Source: an uncultured Blautia sp. (GTDB lineage: Bacteria; Bacillota; Clostridia; Lachnospirales; Lachnospiraceae). Taken from it: DNA of 12,171 nucleotides. Where the stretch lies: NCBI GenBank assembly GCA_934424575.1, contig CAKRXU010000056.1:1-12171 (forward strand), in the 5' to 3' direction. The notes below the pieces were generated by a model. That model saw only the letters and a list, made by a program, of their open reading frames with translations. It was not told the DNA's origin and searched no databases. The translations under genes and the position numbers were made by a program. Shown here in pieces: positions 6,901 to 12,171 of the stretch (positions within the stretch are counted from its first letter, which is position 1; the number at the start of each line of letters is the position of its first letter).

Positions 6901-9900
6901 GCGTAATGTGGATTTTACAGTAAGTGGTCTTTCCATTGAAAATGCGACATTGAATGCGAAGAATGCTGGCTTTGGCGGTCTTGTCTATGAAGCTGCCGGA
7001 CATTGGGTTGTAAAAGAGCCTGATAAAAGTCAGAATGCTGGTCAAACTACGGAAAAGTTTGGGATCAAATACGGAACAAATGTCTCTTTTAACGGAAAAA
7101 GTGTAGACGATACCCCAAGTGCATTACTGGTATGCCGTGGAGACGATTATCGCAACATAGCTGCGAATGAGGGATGCGCTCTCTATCTGCAACTGAATTC
7201 CAAGGCAGCATATCAGGTAGATTCATCTGTGCAAGTAGCTCTGAGCAGTGGAAATTATTTTGATGAACTTGTAGGTATTTCCATGAGTGAAAATGGAAAT
7301 GGTGTGGTTTCCATCGCAACAGAAAAGTATGAGATACTAAATCAAAGCAGCTGCAATACTTATCAGAAACAGCTCAGAAAAGATTATGATAATCCGCATA
7401 CGCGCTATTATTACAACCTGGATCAGTTCCAAAAAGCAGGAGGCGACATCGAATCCGGTGAAGAACTGATCATGTGGTCATTAGGACAGGATGCAGAATG
7501 GAATATCAAGGACTATTTCAGAGTAGAAGATAAAGACACTTACAAAAAGGTAAGAACTGTTACGGGACGAATAGATCTGACGGGCTTATCTTATTATCCA
7601 ATCGATTATGTCGGAAAAATAAACATTGACAACGCAGAGCTCATCTTTGATTATGCCAAGATCAACTCATATGAGAATAACAACAAGGCACTGAATAAAT
7701 CAGAAAAGCAGCATTACATGATGCAGACAGGTCTTTTCCGGAATCTGACCAGCCAGGACACATATGCAGCAGGGATCACAGTGAAGAATGATTCAAAGCT
7801 GTCCGGATGTATTGGACAGACAAAAGAGGGATACAGTGGTGCACTGGTGGTTGGTACCATGGAAGGAAAAGTCACACAGAACATTCTGTATCCTGCGACA
7901 ATCCAGATTGATGGACTGACCTTAAATGGAATTTATGTGGATGGTGTGGAAAATGATGATTATGCACCTCTGCTTGTGAATGCAGCAGATCGTAACACCA
8001 CTTTGAATATAAAAAATGTTACCACATCTGCTCAGTATAAAACAGACAACAGAACACAGGCAGCCACGAGCTTATTTGGAAATATCGGAAATGAGAATGC
8101 TACTAACATGAATGTCTCTTTTCAGAATATGAAACTGGATGCACGTACAGACAGTGGAAACCTAGATGTATTGCTCTACCATACCACGCAGTCAATCTTC
8201 ACAAAGGCTACTTTTTTGCATTCTTTCCAATATGCTCCAACAGATAAGGCCTCTTCTGGTTCTTATACGTTTACAAAAGCTGACACTGTGAAGCAAAGTG
8301 GAAACAGTTGGACCGGAAATGTTACTTATGGTTTGGAAATATCCAATACAGAAAGTGGACGAAATCCGGGGAAGCAGTATTATTATCTTGGTGATGTCGG
8401 TAACTTTGTTAAAGATGGTGTTTTAAATACAACATCTGAAAATTCGACAGATACAACCTGTTTTGCAAATGGAAACTATTTACGTTATGTCGCAGTAGCA
8501 GAAAATAGTGAGGGAAAAGCGTATTATCACGAACTGGACATCAACTTACAGAGTGCAGATATTCTGAAAGGCTGTGGAACATATGATGATCCATTTCAGA
8601 TCACTTCAGGGGCACAACTGGCAACGGTAGCTGCATTTATTGCAACTGGCAACAGTACCGGATGGAAAGTAAATCTTCCTAAAAATGTTATAAATAATAA
8701 GACATCTTTATCGGCTCACGATTCGACTACGAAGGACGGTCACTATGAGTACACATCCGGCGAACTATGGAAAGCTACAGAAGATACAACAGGATTGAAA
8801 AAAGCGGATGTCCGGGCTTACATGAGAAATGCCTACTATCAGATCCAGAATGATATAGATTTACCAAATTCATTTTATGGAATAGGTGGTTCAAATCCTG
8901 ATACAAATACGTTCAGTGGAGTAATTGTCGGCAAAAAATCAGAGGATGGTTCCTGCCCGAAGATTTATATTACCGCACAGGGAACAACGAAGACGTTCGG
9001 TGGACTAATTGCATTTAGCCAGGGAAGTGTAGTGAAAGATCTGGTTCTGGAGTTTGGTGGAAGAACAGCAAGTGATAGTGAGAATGGGGCTGCTGGTCAG
9101 ACAACAGGAGTCTCTGAAAGCTGTAGTCCAATGGAAATCACGATTGAAGCACAGACAGCGAGTCAGGAACGTGATAAACAGTCCTTCTTTGGAGGTGTCA
9201 TTGGCTATATTGTTGGTGGAGATAATATCATTGATAATGTAGAACTAAGTGGACTTACAATAAATAAAATAATTGTAAGCAAAGATAATGGTAATGAAAA
9301 TCTTGTTGATATCGGTGGTTATGTCGGACTGATTGGAGGAAATCTGGAATCAGGCGGTGGAGTTATCTTTCGAAATATTAAAGAATCTGGTTTGAGCGAG
9401 TATGGAACAGATACTGCTAAAGATTTCTACTATCGCAATCCTTTTGTAGGTCGTGTGCTGGATGGATATGCATGCTCAGAAGGAATAAAACTGGAGAATA
9501 CAGACAAGAACTATTCAATTCCGCAACTAAAAGATGGTGCTAAATTGGAAGTTACGTCATCAGATATCAGTGTTGCTTCTAAACAGCAGCTATGGGTATT
9601 ATCTGCCATTGTAAATTCCGGTGCCGGTGGAGGCAGCGGAAATGAGGAGACAATCACATATAACAACGATGCTTACAAATATGGCCGGAGCAGAACCGGT
9701 AATTATGCGAACGTGGGAAAACCGGTGCTAGATAACGGAGACAAAACAGATAACAAGTACTGGGGTGGCGTTAATGATAAACTGACGACCGGACAGGTAT
9801 CTTACCTTGTAAGCCAATATGCTTCTTCAAAAAATGCTGCAAAGATTAGTGCTACTCCCGGCAAAACAGTGCCGGCGTATAAAGTAATCTTTAATGATGA

Positions 9901-12171
9901 CTGCGATATGCGCGAGTATGGAAACGGTTTCCGTGGAATTGGTACGACATATCAGGATAATAACACGAAAACTAATAACATACCGGATATTCTGAAGAGA
10001 TGTATAAAGACAAAAGGAACGGTGGGTGATAATGGTACACAGAACCGTACAATCACACTTGCCAGAAATGTAAAGGAATACGCTTCCGAAGGAAATGGTG
10101 GCTGGTGGGCACAGGGAATCGGCTTGTTTCCGGTCATCAATATCAGTGATACAACTACGGTGAAATATCTGACCATTTCAGGTACCGCCTGTATTTCCTA
10201 TCAGGATGACAGAACAGAGAAAAGCCATGTTTATATAGGAGAAGCATCTGCCGGTGGTTTCGCTGGAATGACAGCAAACGGAAGCAATAGCAATAATCAG
10301 ATAGTGACATTTCAAAATGTTAAAGCAGAGAATCTGACCGTAACCGGATCAAAATACAGCGGTGGATTTTATGGAGTTATCGGAAAGTCCAGTAGAACGA
10401 GTGCTACTGGATTGACTGAGGTAAGCTCTGTAGTAGGACCCTATACATTTAGCAATTGCACCTATGACAAGATCAAAGTGGAAGGCGGCTATTCTGCGGG
10501 CGGATTTGTTGGAACGTACAGAAATGATGGCAAAGCAATGACAGTTTCTGGAACGACAGCGTTATCTGGTTCAGACATTGGCTGGGTAAACGATGCCTGC
10601 CTTGAGATGTATACTGTTAATAAGACTAAACCTACTGAAGCTACAGCAAAGGATAATGCAAAAATGAAGGGTTACAGTGGTGGCGGTGGAATTGTTGGAT
10701 ATTATTATGGTGGCAATATGACTGTGAATAATGTTACAGTTCAGAGCCTTCGTATTTACGGTCCGCGATTTGCTTTTAACTGTGACTATGGCCTGGGAGG
10801 GGTTGTTGGTTCATATGCTATAAACAATACCTTGAACATTAATGATGTTAATATAGAGGATACGGTTGTTGAAGTAGATTTAAGTATGTCATATAGCAGC
10901 CCCTATAAAAATCTAAAAGATTATTATCTGACGCCTACTTGTGGCTTGGTAGCCGGATTTTCATCAAGTAGAACAAATGCGGAAAAAATTACGGTTAATC
11001 GTTGCGCTGTGTTAAATGCCGGCTGTGGTGGTGGCATTATTGGAAATAACCAGACTCTGAGTTCTACATTAACGGATACAACCATTTCAAATCTGGATGT
11101 TTATTCACAGGGGGCTGCATCCTTTTCCGGTTCACCCAGAATCGGAGGAGTGATCGGAAGCAGTGTAAAGGATATAACTGTGACAAATTTGACAATGACA
11201 AATGTTAATGTTGTATCGGACGGAGTAACAGGTCTGGTACTCGGACAGGCATATAATAATAGCCAATTGAAAGTTGAGAATTTTATAAATAAGGACTGTA
11301 ACGTTGCGGTGACACAGCTTAATGGGACGTATCTTATTGGCAATGCTAATAATCCAAATACTGATGCAAATGCATCGAGAAGAGAAGACAAAGTAGCTGG
11401 TGCAGCAGGGATGCTTCTCGGAGCAAATAAGGAGGGTGGCGGCATCTTAATGTCCGACGAGATAATACTTGGCTATAATATTTCTGCAGAAAATCTGACG
11501 TTAGGTGTTTATTGTGGAGAAAAAGCCAATTTAAAATATAAGTATGAATACAATAACGAATCGACTGGTAATAAGACATATTCTGGTAAATTCACAAGTA
11601 ATGGTAATGAAATTTCTGATTTTAAAACTGTAATTGGCCTTAATGATGAAAAAATAAAACAGAATATATCATATTCTTCTGTCTCTATGACAGATAGTAA
11701 GCAATATCGTGGGGGTTATCTTGGCTTAATTGTGGGTGCAAAGAATGATCCGACCAATTCAAGACCGATTCAAATTGTAGGTTTGTCTGTCAAAGGTGGA
11801 AATTATCCATATGAGCTAAATGGAAATAATGATGCAACGTTTGTGACAAAAAAGATTCAAAACAACAATATTAAATGCAACGGAAACACAAACAAAGACA
11901 ATTATGTAATTTTTGCGGATTATCTTAACAGTAGCTTTCAGACGGATACAATACCATCTGTTGTCACTAATCCTGTATCCAACCTTACAGTGTATTCTTC
12001 AGCTGTGGCAGGAGAAGGAAACACACTGACCAGTGATGGAGTATCTGATTCTGCAAAAAGCAGCATTGTTTCAGATTTAACGGACAGTGCCACTCAGACG
12101 CCATATCAGAAGCGGTATAACCGTGTGAAATATAATAAAAATAACACACTTGCCAATGTGGCTGAAAAGTT
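3827..12171 (+). CDS. Giant secreted GLUG-repeat surface protein (partial, runs off the window)
   Basis: The frame is open from ATG 3827 to the window edge, 2781 complete codons with no stop; I read every codon. Residues 1-28 are a Sec signal peptide (MKRQIRR, a hydrophobic core, cleavage after 'AVFA'). Residues 41-85 are three acidic 15-residue repeats. From about residue 250 on, short 'xGGhhG' motifs (for example GGIIG 251, AGGLVG 348, AGGLIG 380, AGGVFG 450, YGGLIG 491, VGGFVG 898, FGGVIG 1788, AGGFVG 2224, IGGVIG 2439) recur every 30-70 residues between strand-rich Ser/Thr/Asn segments. This matches GLUG-type repeats of large bacterial surface proteins, probably folded as a parallel beta-helix. 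Module headers occur near 713, 1581 and 2022. No enzyme motif is seen, and the anchor must lie beyond the window. Adhesion or fibre-stalk function is inferred from architecture. Mature residues include about 32 cysteines by my count, unusual for such proteins. Confidence 0.92.
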   Translation, partial: MKRQIRRIIASMLTVTTVLSNSNLAVFAEEAGIECQSVMVEEQQEETEVFGEELPEEQQEETEAPGEELPEEQQEETEVFGEELPENQTEVSDDDSEKVNLTLELLSDEGTDNETIQTVDDLVKLSKSDAQTYQDKTITLAPHDMDEWDLSETEFAGLGSDKFPFKGEIGFSGNYTGYITLDKSLFNAISGDAKINSTLNLRAADNMTDPILAKSYVPGENTGSSSQTIHLNIDTESKATTEENANYSSFGGIIGTLGENTSVALEVTSIIPKAKTAVTGEGNKGFFCNTMKEGSSLNLISFTGNADFNVTSTNQAAGALVGCMAANAILTVGTEFAYSGSVNGAQNAGGLVGSTEAGAEIILQGNYTVSGSITSGNGNAGGLIGLAENNPVSVTDGKKVSVMNASLSANGTSGAAGGLFGFGTISQENLSLDLAAYSVEDVTITSGKYAGGVFGVLQNGAESGGIHTYTIMRVSKNAANVSSTGNGVENYGGLIGKYEAKNLASALELKNLQITSSHNGTKKTAYAGVIAEVTGKSYVKIDDLAVAVNQKVENGSYFGGLVANCSADDASGFFDIGTVKISSENNNTVNKDGASGGLVGNLPDGVVRLYGKTDLSGIQPGGEGSQYGQLVGKRETALVYAVGTGSNCNADGGWTLVRDGSGKYISDIGNWGEVIRVDGSTLSEQVGTDGNTSNTLLTYDKAGHTVTVKKFELGNISNAQDFTALALTTQCSNARREGALRLSGSAGLDSQISLTADINLEKTGVTGLMRDDGTQDAFTGKLNGGNHTLTLDIGDVYGVKADGKTECKESDAGCGQIYNHSYLGLFAKTGNLAGGISNLTISGSINYGLISKEEIWVGGVTALQEKGTASYQNVTSDLAITFTGKTSGTTQSNMTTRVGGFVGEASGSPALTFTNCCWKGTVTDNATTDSDCYLGGYVGSMDSAGGSITLTNSSISSIGNGKNAKASINTKKQSCIVSKTGGILAVAENDSKNKITITVDGFTIDGFDISSTATESIGGFLGYDWRNVDFTVSGLSIENATLNAKNAGFGGLVYEAAGHWVVKEPDKSQNAGQTTEKFGIKYGTNVSFNGKSVDDTPSALLVCRGDDYRNIAANEGCALYLQLNSKAAYQVDSSVQVALSSGNYFDELVGISMSENGNGVVSIATEKYEILNQSSCNTYQKQLRKDYDNPHTRYYYNLDQFQKAGGDIESGEELIMWSLGQDAEWNIKDYFRVEDKDTYKKVRTVTGRIDLTGLSYYPIDYVGKINIDNAELIFDYAKINSYENNNKALNKSEKQHYMMQTGLFRNLTSQDTYAAGITVKNDSKLSGCIGQTKEGYSGALVVGTMEGKVTQNILYPATIQIDGLTLNGIYVDGVENDDYAPLLVNAADRNTTLNIKNVTTSAQYKTDNRTQAATSLFGNIGNENATNMNVSFQNMKLDARTDSGNLDVLLYHTTQSIFTKATFLHSFQYAPTDKASSGSYTFTKADTVKQSGNSWTGNVTYGLEISNTESGRNPGKQYYYLGDVGNFVKDGVLNTTSENSTDTTCFANGNYLRYVAVAENSEGKAYYHELDINLQSADILKGCGTYDDPFQITSGAQLATVAAFIATGNSTGWKVNLPKNVINNKTSLSAHDSTTKDGHYEYTSGELWKATEDTTGLKKADVRAYMRNAYYQIQNDIDLPNSFYGIGGSNPDTNTFSGVIVGKKSEDGSCPKIYITAQGTTKTFGGLIAFSQGSVVKDLVLEFGGRTASDSENGAAGQTTGVSESCSPMEITIEAQTASQERDKQSFFGGVIGYIVGGDNIIDNVELSGLTINKIIVSKDNGNENLVDIGGYVGLIGGNLESGGGVIFRNIKESGLSEYGTDTAKDFYYRNPFVGRVLDGYACSEGIKLENTDKNYSIPQLKDGAKLEVTSSDISVASKQQLWVLSAIVNSGAGGGSGNEETITYNNDAYKYGRSRTGNYANVGKPVLDNGDKTDNKYWGGVNDKLTTGQVSYLVSQYASSKNAAKISATPGKTVPAYKVIFNDDCDMREYGNGFRGIGTTYQDNNTKTNNIPDILKRCIKTKGTVGDNGTQNRTITLARNVKEYASEGNGGWWAQGIGLFPVINISDTTTVKYLTISGTACISYQDDRTEKSHVYIGEASAGGFAGMTANGSNSNNQIVTFQNVKAENLTVTGSKYSGGFYGVIGKSSRTSATGLTEVSSVVGPYTFSNCTYDKIKVEGGYSAGGFVGTYRNDGKAMTVSGTTALSGSDIGWVNDACLEMYTVNKTKPTEATAKDNAKMKGYSGGGGIVGYYYGGNMTVNNVTVQSLRIYGPRFAFNCDYGLGGVVGSYAINNTLNINDVNIEDTVVEVDLSMSYSSPYKNLKDYYLTPTCGLVAGFSSSRTNAEKITVNRCAVLNAGCGGGIIGNNQTLSSTLTDTTISNLDVYSQGAASFSGSPRIGGVIGSSVKDITVTNLTMTNVNVVSDGVTGLVLGQAYNNSQLKVENFINKDCNVAVTQLNGTYLIGNANNPNTDANASRREDKVAGAAGMLLGANKEGGGILMSDEIILGYNISAENLTLGVYCGEKANLKYKYEYNNESTGNKTYSGKFTSNGNEISDFKTVIGLNDEKIKQNISYSSVSMTDSKQYRGGYLGLIVGAKNDPTNSRPIQIVGLSVKGGNYPYELNGNNDATFVTKKIQNNNIKCNGNTNKDNYVIFADYLNSSFQTDTIPSVVTNPVSNLTVYSSAVAGEGNTLTSDGVSDSAKSSIVSDLTDSATQTPYQKRYNRVKYNKNNTLANVAEK
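3947..4081 (+). repeat. Three 45-bp in-frame tandem repeats (acidic)
   Basis: Units at 3947-3991, 3992-4036 and 4037-4081 each encode EEQQEETE-(VF/AP)-GEELP. Units 1 and 3 give identical protein; unit 2 differs at two residues (AP for VF). A degenerate fourth copy starts at 4082 (ENQTEV). The repeats follow directly after the signal peptide and form a highly acidic, probably disordered spacer. Because the DNA is nearly identical and in frame, copy number could change by slippage or recombination without breaking the gene. Confidence 0.9.
4562..5740 (+). repeat. Module 1 of the giant protein: dense GLUG-like repeats
   Basis: About ten 'xGGhhG'-type motifs occur in roughly 390 residues: GGIIG 251, AGALVG, AGGLVG 348, AGGLIG 380, AGGLFG 416, AGGVFG 450, YGGLIG 491, FGGLVA 558, SGGLVG 595 and YGQLVG. 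Between them are alternating-polarity strands such as 'EIILQGNYTVSGSI'. The spacing of 30-65 residues suits one or two beta-helix coils per unit. The DNA copies have diverged, so these are old protein repeats, not recent duplications. Confidence 0.7.
5960..8566 (+). repeat. Module 2 of the giant protein
   Basis: The module opens with a header of the type 'ISNAQDFTALAL ... ISLTADINLEK ... FTGKLNGGNHTLTLDI' (residues about 713-800), the classic lead-in of GLUG-repeat proteins. GLUG-like motifs follow (VGGFVG 898, LGGYVG 934, IGGFLG 1017, FGGLVY 1049). A longer non-repeat segment (about 1190-1580) includes 'YFRVEDKDTYKKVRTVTGRIDL' and 'GNYLRYVAVAENSEGKAYYHELDINL'. I recognise no separate domain in that segment. 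Confidence 0.6.
8567..9650 (+). repeat. Module 3 of the giant protein, ending in a glycine linker
   Basis: The header 'GCGTYDDPFQITSGAQL' with 'ATVAAFI' (from residue 1581) is a clear restart of the GLUG architecture, followed by 'YYQIQNDIDLPNSFYGIGG' and motifs FGGLIA 1724, FGGVIG 1788 and IGGYVG 1829. It closes with 'NSGAGGGSGNEE' (around residue 1932), which looks like a flexible hinge before the next module. Confidence 0.6.
9890..12171 (+). repeat. Module 4 of the giant protein (continues beyond the window)
   Basis: The header 'FNDDCDMREYGNGFRGIGT' (from residue 2022) is followed by 'NRTITLARNVKEY' and then the most regular set of motifs: AGGFAG 2142, SGGFYG 2178, AGGFVG 2224, GGGIVG 2286, LGGVVG 2323, GGGIIG 2401, IGGVIG 2439 and AAGMLLG 2526. 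The motif set alternates with strands such as 'NMTVNNVTVQSLRIYG'. No anchor or terminal domain appears before the edge. Confidence 0.6.

Noticed and set aside
9054..9242. A + strand 62-codon frame inside the giant gene
   Set aside because: It is out of frame with the continuous gene, shows no ribosome binding site and no recognisable product.
1..12171. CRISPR array, tRNA or rRNA genes
   Set aside because: No regularly spaced identical direct repeats and no tRNA or rRNA sequence features were found; the repeats present are protein-coding.

Overview
The window looks like accessory DNA from a gut-type anaerobic Bacillota (Firmicutes), most likely Lachnospiraceae/Clostridia. The reasons are the moderate-to-low GC, strong AGGAGG-type ribosome binding sites, a clostridial-style 'YAR-I-S' large serine recombinase with its small SHOCT-like partner, and a giant Gly/Asn/Thr-rich surface protein of a kind common in these bacteria. 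This assignment is by recognition only; no search was run. Everything I can support lies on the + strand.

Left part (1-715): mobile-element debris. Bases 1 to about 58 carry two stem-loops that resemble the right end of an IS200/IS605-family (TnpB-type) element, which is also the 3' part of its omega-RNA. Directly after it comes a small SHOCT-like ORF whose only usable start lies inside that element end. Next is a large serine recombinase that keeps its catalytic N-terminal part but stops abruptly after 128 residues.

Middle (716-981): no gene. It holds a well-formed sigma-A-type promoter candidate (-35 at 777-782, extended -10 at 797-805) and a leader of about 170 nt with a 9-bp stem-loop just before the first operon gene.

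Right part (982-12171): one tight operon of four genes. Three encode small proteins (374, 242 and 323 aa). Each has a short cytoplasmic N-terminus, one hydrophobic segment ending in an 'AWF' or 'AAY' motif, and a beta-rich extracellular domain. This layout resembles SipW-dependent (TasA/camelysin-type) matrix and fibre proteins. The fourth gene starts at 3827 behind a near-consensus ribosome binding site and runs open to the window edge, at least 2781 codons without a stop. It encodes a secreted giant protein with a signal peptide, three 15-residue acidic tandem repeats, and a long series of GLUG-like 'xGGhhG' repeats grouped in about four modules. It was read codon by codon through the whole window.

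Taken together, the operon most plausibly builds a cell-surface structure: three membrane-targeted, possibly SipW-type-processed subunits made together with a giant beta-helical adhesin or stalk. Its function is not known to me, and no signal peptidase, sortase or cell-wall anchor is visible in the window. This operon is the best candidate for an undescribed system here.
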